From assembly GCA_965153455.1 (NCBI GenBank), contig OZ234494.1, positions 3,906,001 to 3,970,000 of the forward strand: a stretch of 64,000 nt of DNA, read 5' to 3'. The notes under the pieces are model-generated. The model saw nothing but the letters and a program-made list of their open reading frames with translations. It made no database searches and was not told the DNA's origin. The stretch comes from Sphagnum compactum. Its lineage: Eukaryota; Bryophyta; Sphagnopsida; Sphagnales. Within the stretch, counting starts at the first letter, position 1, and each line of letters opens with the position of its first letter. A program made the translations under genes and the position numbers. This document shows, piece by piece, positions 12,535-22,507 of the stretch.

Positions 12535-13322
12535 TTTAGGTATAAGATTTTGAAGGTTTAGGTATAAATTTTACGGTTTTAATTTAAGTTCAGTTTTGGG
12601 TTTTGGGTTTAGATTTTAAGGTTTAAATTTATGTTAAGGTTTAGGGCTTAGGTTTAAAGTCTATGTTTAGGGTTTTATGTATAGGTTTTAAGGATTAGGT
12701 TTAAGTTTTAGGTTTATGGGTTAAATATAAGTTTGAAGGTTTAAAGTTTATGTTTATGTTTAGGGATTTAGGTTTAGTTTTTAAAGATTAAATTTAAGTT
12801 TAAACTTATTAGATTAAATATAATTTTTTGGGTTTAGGTTTTGGGTTTTAAATCAAATGCTAAAGCTTATGTTTAGGGTTAAGGTTTTAAATTTTAGGTC
12901 TTAAGGTTTACGGTTTATGATTTATTTTGAAAATTAAGGTTTTAATTTTATGTCTAGGGTTAATGTTTTAAGTTGTATTTAGGGTTATGGTTTAAGGTTT
13001 AAGATTTATGTCTAAGTTTTTAGGCTTAGGTTTAAGGATTAAGCTTAAATTTTAAATTTTTAGGTTAAAAATAAGTTTTTAGGGTTTAGGTAGTCGGTCT
13101 AAAGGTTTTAGGTTTAAGGTTAAAGTTTGTGACTAAAGTTTTAGGCTTATGTTTAAAGAGTAGGTTTAGGTTTTAGGTTTTTAAGTTAAATATAAGTTTT
13201 AGGGTTTAAGTTTGGGGGTTTAAGGTTTAGAATTTTAAGTATAAGTTTTTAGGATTTTGAGTTTTAGGTATGAGGTTTAGGGGTTAGGTTTATGTGTAAG
13301 GTTTTAGGTTTAACACAAGGTT
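12535..13322 (+). repeat. degenerate interstitial telomere-like tract
   Basis: About 790 bp built almost wholly from variants of TTTAGGG (TTTAGGTTTAAGG, GGGTTTAGG, GTTTTAGGGTTTAAG). TTTAGGG is the canonical plant telomere repeat. Exact TTTAGGG units occur, but most are diverged, with TTTAAGG, TTTATGG and inserted T-runs. The G-rich strand is on plus. No subtelomeric gene or sharp boundary is seen. The right edge passes directly into unrelated sequence at 13323. Confidence 0.8.
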
Positions 13323-13495
13323 GTCACAACATCTAAGTGTCCATTTGGATGCTGATGTTGCCCAACATCATGTCAAAATAAGGTCAACATACGTAAACAT
13401 AGTTTCAACATAGGTCAACATTTAAATTGGGCTATTCAAAGTAAAGTGTAAGGTGACAAAAACTTGCACCTTTTGGTCGCTTTAAACACTATGGC

Positions 13496-13705
13496 AACCG
13501 AAACAAATTTTGATCAACATAGGAATTCAATAACCAAAATAATTTTAGTCACCATAAACATTTAGCAACAAAACCTATTTCAATCGCCATAGGCACTCAA
13601 TGACCGAAACCTATTTCAGTCACCACAAGCACCCAACAACTAAAACTAAATTTCAATTGCCATAACCATCTAATGATCAAACCTATTTTAATTGTTGCAG
13701 ATTTT
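13496..13705. repeat. tandem repeat, unit about 36 bp, nearly 6 copies
   Basis: Successive units start with AACCGAAACAAATTT, AACCAAAATAATTTT, AACAAAACCTATTTC, ACCGAAACCTATTTC, AACTAAAACTAAATTTC and ATCAAACCTATTTT. Each is followed by a GTCACCATA-like block. Lengths vary between 35 and 38 bases. It has no coding potential and lies just right of the telomere-like tract. Confidence 0.75.
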
Positions 13706-14369
13706 TGTTGTTGCACAATAATTAATGATTGAACTATGGTGATTAAAAATATAGTTCTTTACTATTTTTGTGGGTGAAAAAAGTTTTGGACAAAACTGTT
13801 GGGAAAATTGAGGAAATTTTTTGGTTTCAAATGTAAATTCAACCAAAATTCCTATATTTCACCAAAATTTCAACACCATTTTTATAAAAAAATATTGTGG
13901 AAGCATTCCATTTGCATAAAAAAATTATTTTAAATGAATTTTTAGATTATATTTCATTGTTTGGTGTGTATAACTTTTTGTCGGGGCATTTTGTATTTTA
14001 ACATGGACACATGGATCTTCCAACATGTCAAAATATTGACAAGGAAATAGTTGGGGACATGAAATGATGGAATGTATGTTATTATTTATGCCTTTAGCAT
14101 GTGTATAAGAAGAATCACAGTATTAATGCAAGTGAACCAAAACTTGTGAAATTATAATCGTGTTCAATGAAAAGCTTAATACTATTCAAATTTCAAAGAT
14201 GATCACATATAACATCATGATTCTTTGACAAAACTTCATTTTATTAAATTAAAAAGTCCAAAATATGTCTTTTTGATAATTCATATAAACTACACAAAAT
14301 TTCATATACACCAATTGTAAACAATCTGTGTTGCCTTTAGTAACATTCTTCAGGTGGAGTCTAGTTGTA

Positions 14370-14914
14370 TGGAAGCCCCATCAATGTGCACACATCATGT
14401 TGGACGGTTCTTCACACCTTTGGATTCACCTTGTACATATCATGAATCACCTTGGCAAATGACATTTTGATGGAATTATCTAAGAAGTAATCTGCATCCT
14501 AGTTTTCACCCCATATGACATTTGCAAGCTTGCCCCCTAAATATGTTTTAGACCTTGGAGTTGTTTGGTGTTGCTTCACCATACACCAAAGGGAATTTGT
14601 AATTTTTGACTCCCCATGAACAAAAAACAGTTATGGGTTCACCCACTAATACATTTTCCTCATGTTAATGACATTTTGTTCCTTGGAAAAACCATACAAA
14701 GATGGTATCACCTCTTGCAAACATCCAATGCACCCCAATTGCACACGCCAATGTACAAAACATTTGGGTTGTTGAATAGAAAATGCAACATGATGTTGTC
14801 CTTCAACAAATCATCATGCAAAATCCCATTATGGTGTACTACATTCATGATGTTCATGAATGCCCATGCCATTTTCACACAATTTTTCCTTTTTTCTTTA
14901 AACATCTTGGCCAT
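14370..14914 (-). pseudogene. kinase-like domain remnant
   Basis: The minus strand encodes a protein-kinase-like catalytic region. The segment near 14810-14780 reads HNGILHDDLLKDNIMLHF, which fits the H-x-D-L-x3-x-N catalytic loop. It is followed near 14740 by YIGVCNWG at the place of the DFG motif. A frameshift near 14708 moves to a frame with IPSLYGFSKEQ, then LFFVHGES and KLANVIWGE near 14490, then VIHDMYKVNPKV near 14430, which fits the activation segment and C-lobe. Stops and the shift make it non-functional. The N-lobe is not seen upstream, where a TIR element begins at 15073. I think this kinase-like family recurs as repeats in some plant genomes, but that is recollection, not shown here. 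Confidence 0.55.
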
Positions 14915-15072
14915 TGGATGGCAAGTAAATTGTTCTGGTTGTCATGTGATCATGGCCAATCATTTAGGCTTCATGCCCCGTGAAATCCATGTGTGTAGGG
15001 TAATTAAGGGCGATTGAAAATGGCTTGGGCCCATGCATGTTTTGTTTCAAATGGGTAGGTTTAGTATAAAAG

Positions 15073-15862
15073 GTGAAAGCACACTACTAGGGGGCCAAAA
15101 TTGTTGTCACATTGTACTATTTTCCAAGGGTGTTCATGTGTTGAACTTCAATCATGGTAAATTTGGAGCATATTTTTTTAATTTTTTTGCATAACATGGT
15201 ACACCATAACACAAATAATTCAATTGAAAAGATTTTTTTTTTTCAACTTATATTGTGTGATTCCAAAATATATTTGTGGCAAAAAAATGTACATCATTAT
15301 GTATTAAAAAAATGCAAATAGACTCAAAAAATGATTGAAATGATTTTTAATCTTTATGAAGTTTGTAACATCTAGTAAACATTGTTATTCCATATGATTG
15401 GAATAAGTTTGTGAGCCATGTGAAGAGTTTGATAATTATCATATCACCAATAGGTGTTTTTGGGGGTGATGACCATAAGTATGTGGGTAAATTAACATTT
15501 TGACAAACTATCACTTTCAAATGGAAGATGACAAGATATCTAAAGTGGATAATTTTTAAATTTTCATTTCAAACATTTTTTGGTTAACTAATTCAAACCC
15601 AAACCTAGTGTAGTCCAAAAATAGAAACAAGCTCTATTATACTAGATATATCATAAATATACCCATTATTCATTGAATTTAATTTTTAAAATTTAATTTT
15701 TGCCAAATAATATTAGATGTCATTAACTTTGTGAAAATCAAAATATCAAACTTAAACACCAAAAGTGAAACCCAAAATTAAATGCAACACATTTTGCAAA
15801 AATATACTTTACATACATGTCATGAAAGTGCCCAAAGTGGCCCCCTCGTAGTGTGCTTTCAC
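15073..15862. mobile_element. TIR DNA transposon, 790 bp, possibly CACTA-like
   Basis: Left end GTGAAAGCACACTACTAGGG (25-bp repeat at 15073-15097) matches the reversed right end GTGAAAGCACACTACGAGGG (15838-15862) with one mismatch in 25. A CACTAC core lies a few bases inside the symmetry. A CACTA transposon would start exactly there, but the symmetry extends further out and no target duplication was found. The interior is AT-rich and has no transposase frame. Confidence 0.65.
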
Positions 15863-15949
15863 TTTAAGATTGCACTTTGGTCATTGTTAGTAGTTTTTTA
15901 TTTGACGTATGAGGATTCTGCTTGCTTCGAGCAATCAATGCCACACACA

Positions 15950-17133
15950 TGGAAGAAAATGGGACCCTTTTAGAGGGCAGTGAAGTTTATGATGCCATTT
16001 TTGAAAATAATTGTGTGTTGGACTTCATTGCTAAACCTTTGGAAGACCCCAACTATTTTTATATTATTAATGAACCCTAATAACCTTAACTTGGAAGATC
16101 ATAACCCTATTAAATTTTGCACAAGTTTAGAAGATCCTAACACCCAATATATGAACACAAGTGAATTATTAACAATCTAACATGGTGAATAATGAAGACC
16201 ACATGAAAATAGTAAAGGGAAATGGGGTGAAGGGAAGATGACATGATGTAGAACTTGAAGCCCTTCAAAATCCAATTGTATTAGTAGACAATGGATGGCA
16301 AAACATGTCTCAACCATGGACATACACATTGTGTTCTAACTATGTGCGGTGGTGCCACATTGACAATTCATTGCATGAATAATTCCACTGCATTTACGAG
16401 TTGCCTAGATGCAAAAATGAAAGAACTCATGTTGGAGGTGCAAACAGCAATGACAAGGAGCCCAATATTTGCCAAAAACCAAGTGCCTTTGACTGTGGCA
16501 CAAATGGTGTATGTGAAGGTGGCACTTGGGTTTAGGTTAATTAGAGATCTATTCCAAGTCATCAAGGGACCAATATGCTTATGTATCAAGCGCAAGTGGC
16601 TCCACCACACCTCCTAATTGCTCCTCAATTAATGCCATTAGGGTTGATTGCACTCATGAAGATGGTGGTTGTGGAACATAGTTGTGGAACCACATGGTAG
16701 TCAAGTTTTATCTCCAGTAATCATCGACCAAATTGTTGAATGCCCATGAAAGCAAATTCCATTTGTTCGCATGGGCCAACACCTCAATCAAGTTCAAGCA
16801 TAGATGAAAGCCATGGATGGAAACCTAGAGGCGGTTGAAAATAAATGGAGGCAAACTTGGAGGTTGTGGTTCAAATGGCATCATATGATCCATTTGACAC
16901 AAGAGTGTTCCAAACAAGGTAGATGGAGGGGGCAAGTTCACACATTGCCACCTTAATATTCTAGGGAGACAAATTTAAGGGTTGAGATTGTAGAACATGC
17001 CCTTGAAGAATTATAAAGAGAATTGGAGACAATGCAAGCTACACTATGTGAGGTGGAGTTGGAGCGTAATGAGTTGTGTGAAGAATGACATAGGATGGAA
17101 ATAAAGATGGAGGTTCTAGAATGTGAGGTTGCC
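15950..17133 (+). pseudogene. unrecognised broken coding region ending in a coiled coil
   Basis: Plus-strand frames give a patchwork. It starts MEENGTLLEGSEVYDAIFEN at about 15950. A Q/P/A-rich stretch (MYQAQVAPPHLLIAPQLMPL) lies near 16575. At 16983-17133 there is an alternating charged heptad-like stretch (ALEEL, RELETMQATL, CEVELERNEL, RMEIKMEVLE) with two in-frame stops, which looks like a coiled coil. It may be gag- or ORF1-like debris of a retroelement. No catalytic motif is seen. The LTR at 17134 interrupts it directly after the coiled coil. Confidence 0.35.
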
Positions 17134-17953
17134 TAACGCGCTCCCAAGCTCCTTGATAGACTCAAGAAGAGTCTAAAGTAATGAACAGCGGAAATGTTAG
17201 GAGATCGAGGCACGCTCCTAGCTCTCAGCACTTCAAAGGGGTAGAGGGGCGTGTTGAGGCTCCGGGATGGGACTAGGAAGAGTGACAAGCATTCTAGTTA
17301 CTCACTCGAATCTGCATCAAACCAACCAACAAGTTGGTTAGAATATTGTTTGGAGCACCTTTGGTGCTAGGACAAGCCACGGGGCGACTTTGGACTCACA
17401 AGATTCACCACGGCCCAGATTCGGGGGAAGCCACCACCTTCCCCCATATAGTATTCTCTGCGTCTTTCCGCGACGCCTACATTCGAATGGTTTTTTGTCC
17501 CGGGATTCCCAAAGAGGAGTTTCGAAACTGCCAAGGTTTGGACTCCCGCAACATTGCGGGACTATAATTCTTTACTTACACCTCTGATCGGGATGAGGAT
17601 TGAAGCAGAGTTGTAGCTCTCGTCAAGAGCCAACGGTGTGTCGCACTCCATTTGCACGCACGGGGTCAGGTCGATTCCCAACTTTTTGTGGTCGGGAGTC
17701 AAACTGCCAGTTTAACTCCTAGCCTTTCTTTTTGCCATAACATGTGCTGCAAATGTCCAAATGGGTCATACAAGCCCATTTTAGACATCTTCACTTCAAT
17801 AGCTTTTCAATGATATAAAGAACTCCCCAATGTGAGGTGTTTTGACCCCTGAAATCGTTCTCTGAAGTTTCGGGAGTCCCAACAGACTCCCAAGTTCCCA
17901 TTTCGGGAGTGTGAGTTTCATCCTCACATTCTTTCAAGATTGGGGTTGCGACA
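17134..17953 (-). mobile_element. LTR of a Ty3/gypsy-type element, copy A (3' LTR by its PPT)
   Basis: About 820 bp and homologous along its length to the solo LTR at 41979-42797. In element orientation (minus) it begins TGTCGCAACCCCA at 17953 and ends in GGAGCGCGTTA at 17134, where the expected CA has decayed to TA. The purine run just before the LTR start (17954-17966) marks it as a 3' LTR. The five bases beyond its outer end (TTGCC) are not repeated at the inner edge, as expected if the rest of the element is missing. Confidence 0.8.
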
Positions 17954-18110
17954 CTCTCCCCCACTAGAAGAAAAGGTCAATGTCCTCATTGACACTTAAA
18001 GTTTTTTTCCATAATGCAATTGGTTTCTTTTGGTTCCTTGGCCATCAAATGCCGACTTTCGCGGCAGGACTTTGCCTCAAGACAATGGGCAAAAAAAATG
18101 TTTCCTCAAT
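17954..18110 (-). mobile_element. polypurine tract and last bases of a gypsy polyprotein
   Basis: On minus, AGTGGGGGAGAG lies immediately before the LTR start, the classical polypurine tract position for plus-strand priming. Upstream on the same strand is a short frame (CLEAKSCRESRHLMAKEPKE) that stops before the tract and probably is the polyprotein tail. Homology to the element ends near 18110; integrase, RT and the 5' LTR are absent from this window. Confidence 0.6.
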
Positions 18111-18904
18111 TGATTTAATGGTTGTGATAACTTCTACCCAATAAAATAAAAAAATATTTTTTCACTAGATTAAAACTTTTAAATGTCATCAATTGATTTG
18201 AGTTGTGCCAAATCTAGTCATTTTACAACACAACCCATTTTGCACCTTTTTAATGCTTTTCTTTAGCTCCTTCAATGTATTTTGTAGTTTGTCTTTTAAG
18301 CTTTCCTCTTGGAAAGTAGACCAAGGAATTGCAACTTGGCTAGGGACAAGTTGTGTCATAGACAAAGACAAAGAGTCAAAGTGGGAATTTTACACAAAAA
18401 AAAATGAAGAGAAAATATTTAAGGTTTGATAGAAATAGAAAGAAACATATTGATGGAGGAATTTTGAATGAAGATTTGTAGCTCCTAACATGCATAGAGA
18501 GAATGTGTTGTACATTTAAAAAAAACAAAAAAAGAAATACATAGTGAAAATTATGAAGGAGGTTTCTGCAAGATAGAACTATTTTCATTTAGTTAGGGTT
18601 TGTACAAATTCACAAATCTTGTAACAAAGAGTGGGAAGAAACCATAGAAGGGTGGAAATAGACCACACGCACACAACAATTATTCTCAGATTGTGAAAAT
18701 TTTCACATAGTTGTAGAAGACTTCATCATCTTGATTGGAATGTGTTGCTACTGTGACCATGCCTTTAAAAGCCTTGTGCCTCACTCATAAGTTGACAAAT
18801 TACTTGAATTAAAAAAAAAACCTTATAAAGAACAATGATTACTTGTCGACCTTCTTCAAACATTCGACCTCTTCCAAACGCATTGTCAACCAACTCAACA
18901 CTCT

Positions 18905-19130
18905 TATGTTGATGCACATGACTTTTTGTCGAACCATGTAGATTACACTAACATAGTTGATTGACCTGACATTTTTTTATTGATGTGCACAACATTTTTC
19001 TCTTAAGCCATGCATATTATAGTAGCATACCTTTTTTTTGTTGATGTGCATGTCGACCTAATGATCAACTTTTTTTCAAGTGCGCAATCTCTTCTTCTAT
19101 TGATGCACACGCTGATCAACATTTATCAAA
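18905..19130. repeat. loose direct repeats around TTGATGYRCA
   Basis: TTGATGCACATGAC, TTGATGTGCACAAC, TTGATGTGCATGTC and TTGATGCACACGC recur every 60-70 bases and are preceded by T-runs. The units are diverged, which suggests an old minisatellite. Confidence 0.4.
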
Positions 19131-19473
19131 TGCATGACTCCTCCTTCAAGTGTTGGAACTCCTCCTTCAAACAAGCTCTTATAATACTCATACAAACCTA
19201 AAAAAACAAGCACTCTCTTGTGGTGTTGTGCAAACCCATATATTCAAGCTTTGTTGACACTTGTATAAACCTAAAAAAGTTGTAAATGTTTTCTTGGCGT
19301 TCAAAAACGACTACCTTCTTGGTATTAGAAAAAACATTAATCTATTTTGCAACCACTTCAAGCCCTCCCAGTCTAATTTACTCGTTCCTTCCACAAATCC
19401 TTTCAAACGATAAAGCCTCTTTTCTTTTCTAGTCTTCCCAAGTGTCAAATGGTGCACGGGTTGAAACAAACAC

Positions 19474-19544
19474 AAAAAAACATGGGGCAAACTTGGAAAT
19501 GCACTGATTTCAATGCATTTCCAAGTTTCTCCCTGTGTTTTTTT
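19474..19544. repeat. hairpin with 30-bp arms
   Basis: Left arm 19474-19503 and right arm 19514-19544 pair with few mismatches (core AACTTGGAAATGCA against TGCATTTCCAAGTT) around a 10-base loop. A second small palindrome, CCTGTGTTT-TCAAC-AAACACAAGG, lies at about 19587-19610. No MITE ends or target duplications were found. Confidence 0.6.
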
Positions 19545-19984
19545 CCCTTTGTTAGCTCTTCACTATGTGTTTTTAACTGCGCCCTGTGTTTTCAACAAAC
19601 ACAAGGTTCTCACCCCCAAATTTTTCACACTTTACCAATAACTCTATTGAAATTGAAATCAGCAGCATTCGATCCCAAGTGCCCTAAAAAAAGTTATTAG
19701 GTTTGAAATCCAGTGGTGTAATGATACCAACATTTCATAGTCAAAATTGCCATGTAGAAAAGAATAGGAACATATAAACACACTCCTAGAAATTGGCAAT
19801 CTAGACTTTTTCTCAGAGACTAAATAATCCATACCAAGGACTGTGAACTGATTTATGAACCTTATTGTATGCCCCTAGGGCCTGCACTATGACTAATCTA
19901 ATGTTATTGATTTCAAACAATTCTTTTAAACATAACCCACCCTTAGGAGGTTAAAACAACAAAAACACATCAGTTCAATTTATG

Positions 19985-20390
19985 TTTTAAGTGTCTGGTA
20001 AAGTCCCAAGGTCTCGGCATTCCCAAAATAAAGGGCCTATGATGAGGTGGCCAAGTTTGGCCTTGCAGTTTGACAAATGTCCTGCACCCATGGTAAAAGA
20101 CCCATCGTAAAGCACTAGGCAAACCTTATCATGAAACTAGACATTTGTAGATCATGAGGTTTAGGAGAAGGAGGGTTCCTACACCTACTCCTCAAGAATG
20201 GGAGGCAACTTATCCCTAGGAGCTTATGGTGCCTACATGTAGGCATAAGCTCCCTCCCTCCCACGCTTAAGGAATAGATGTAAGAACCCTCTTCTTTTCT
20301 AAGAGGGCTATTCATGAAGATATAACATGCCTACCAAATACACTTCAAAAAAATTTCTCAGGGCTTTGCACATAGGGGAAGGTTTGCTCC
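19985..20390 (+). repeat. dispersed repeat family X, copy 2
   Basis: Collinear with 8145-8520: TGTCTGGTAAAGTCCCAAGG start, GGCATTCCCAAAATAAAGGG block, CATCGTAAAGCACTAGGC block, GTAGATCATGAGG, GGGAGG/TAGGCATAA units, and an end resembling ACACTTCAAAAAAATTTCTC followed by GGGCTTTG. Divergence is substantial. Confidence 0.55.
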
Positions 20391-20534
20391 CCAGGGCCTC
20401 CCCCAATTTGCCAAGAGTGGTAGCATGAAGGTGTAGGCTCAAAAATTAGGAGATTTGAACTACCAAGAAAAAAGCCTCACAGTATTTGCAGTACGCTACT
20501 GTTGAGGAAAGGCAGGTCCATTGGGGTTATGGGG

Positions 20535-20860
20535 TTAGTGCTGTTTAAGTGTAGGGTAACACCCTAGGGCTGGGGCATTGTGGAAATTTACCCAGAGGCC
20601 AAATAATGGGAATGCCCTGGCAGAAGGGCATTACCTGCCATAAACCTCAATGTTTTTTTAATGATAGCCACTGGGTATCATGATAAACAAAAAGAAAGAG
20701 GATACATGGGCATTTGGAAAATTGAAACGCTTGCCTCTGCAGCCATTTTGCTTTTCAAAATGCCTGCTCGTGGATTCCGGAATATAAGGCACCCTCCAAT
20801 AACACTGCCTCAAATTGCAGAGTGTTTTCCGTATAGGAGAAGGGCCTGAGCCCTTCCGTG
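20535..20860 (+). repeat. dispersed repeat family X, copy 3 (diverged)
   Basis: Opens with TAAGTGTAGGGTAACACCCTAGGG, close to the start of copy 1. It ends with the shared ATAAGGCACCCTCCAATAAC type tail. The centre differs from copies 1 and 2 and instead has CCACTGGGTATCATGA, also seen at 58920. That suggests a second subfamily or a mosaic. Confidence 0.45.
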
Positions 20861-21302
20861 ATTTGAGATCTGCGCCTGAGGCCAGTAGGCCAAGAGAACA
20901 GGTCGAAAATCACGCAAGGGCCTGCACTCAGGTCCTTTTCCTATGTAAATCAAGCTGGGATTTTTTCACTTTTTAGAAATAGTGACAGGCTGGTTGGTAC
21001 CTTCTGCTGGTCAAGAGATCCCAGTACAGCCTGGCTGGTACCTTCCATCGCAGAAGATCCCGCTTGCTGAAAACAGGTTTCTTGAGGCAGGTACCTGAAA
21101 ATACAAAGGAAAAATCCAGGCAGTGCTTTACTGATGAGAATAGCGGTAGCTGCTATGTCACACATGCATAATGGTAAGTAATGGGAGTGAGGTAGTTGGT
21201 AGGTCACACCAGGGTTATGTTTTGTAAGGGCAAGGGAATGTAGGTTCTTACACAAGGGTTCTCATGGTGTGGCCATGTGTTTAAAATGTAGTGGAAGGCC
21301 TG

Positions 21303-21388
21303 CTCCCCAAAGCCTCCCCTAATTTGAAGGTTTTAGCCTTGAGGCTACTGAGGGTATAGGCTTGAAAATTAGGGGAGGCCCTTGGGAG
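21303..21388. repeat. hairpin with 23-bp arms
   Basis: CTCCCCAAAGCCTCCCCTAA at the left (21303-21325) pairs with TTAGGGGAGGCCCTTGGGAG at the right (21366-21388). A diverged, less symmetrical relative lies at 20383-20453 (GCTCCCCAGGGCCTCCCCCA and CAAAAATTAGGAG). Confidence 0.6.
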
Positions 21389-21654
21389 TAAGTCTGGTCT
21401 ATAGGTCTGCACCTGGTATCAACACCCATAGCAAGGACCCTATGGGGATGGTATGGCCTAAGGCAATGCCAACCTAAGATTAGCACCAGCCTGGTAAGGA
21501 TGTGAGGTGATACTAACCTTGTACCCATTCCCTACCATTTTCAATACCTTCCTCAAACCAGCCAAAAATCAATCTTGGACCCAACACTAGGACCAGCTGA
21601 CAGGTTCTTTAAAGTACACAAATTCTGTCGGCCTGGTACAAATACATCATTGCA

Positions 21655-21705
21655 AGCCCAAAATGTGCATAACATGGGTCCAAAGTGTGTTTGAGTATCA
21701 TCCAT
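21655..21705 (+). repeat. short dispersed repeat shared with 61387-61433
   Basis: The block around ATAACATGGGTCCAAAGTGT followed by GTTTGAGTATCA is repeated at 61387-61433 as ATAACATGGACCCAAAATGT and GTTTAAGTATCA. The extent beyond about 50 bp was not established. Confidence 0.4.
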
Positions 21706-22129
21706 CTTTTTTGAGAAAAAGATTGATCTAGCCAAGGGCAGATGTGGGAAAGGAAGAAGCAAGCATTACTTTTGTACCTCCCACACAATGAGGACTCATA
21801 AGCGATTTAAACATCTTCCAACGCAAAGCATGAGCCAAAGCTTATCGATAGTATGGACAAACATAGACAAGGGTCATTTTATGAAAAGAACCACTGTCTC
21901 CAAAAACTGGATGTCTGACCATGAAAGAACTGGATCTGCCACAAAGCCACCACCAAAGTGGACAGCTCTTATCTTTGACTGGAGGATTTACTTAATTCTG
22001 GGAAGATCAGAGGCAGCAACAAGTCCCTTCACTAATTTTTTCTTTAATAAGTCTCGGATTTCTGGGAGGTGAGAAGCATTAGCCATCCTCATTTTTCTTT
22101 TTGAATGTCTTGAATGTCAAGAAAGTTAG

Positions 22130-22320
22130 AGCAAATTGGAATTCCATTCAATCTATCTGAATTCATTATAAGAATTTGGATTCAATTCAATTGGAGTTAA
22201 ATTTAAAAAATTGAATACAACACAATTCAATTCAAATTTAATTCAATTCAAATTGCATGCAATGTCATTCAATATTTTCATTCAAATGTAACTTAATTTC
22301 CACAAAATCAATTCATTCTT
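22130..22320. repeat. AT-rich ATTCAATTCAA low-complexity tract
   Basis: Repeated AATTCAATTCAA and TTGAAT words downstream of the transporter stop codon. It may mark the end of the gene's 3' flank. No clear unit length. Confidence 0.55.
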
Positions 22321-22507
22321 TCCATCAGTTGATGATCATTGGTAGTGCACAGCAGCTTAGAGCCCAAAGTTTGTCATTCTTGCCTTTTTACTGTTGTCAC
22401 TGGAGATGCTCTACTGCAGAGTTGTAGCTATGCCACGGGATTGTGTGATTCAGGTATGAATAAACCACAAGCGATCAATAGTGTGTGGTAGATTTTAGAA
22501 AAGGTTT

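Noticed and set aside
14616-15017. 133-aa plus-strand open frame
   Set aside because: It lies antisense to the kinase-like relic at 14370-14914, which explains its openness; its own translation has no domain features.
16291-16617. 108-aa plus-strand open frame starting MDGKTCLNHG
   Set aside because: Another frame of the same stretch gives a Q/P-rich sequence continuous with the coiled-coil debris; neither can be shown to be a gene.
17390-17587. open frames inside LTR copy A and at 42175-42482 in copy B
   Set aside because: Both fall in homologous LTR sequence, which is non-coding; the frames exist because the LTR is locally GC-richer.
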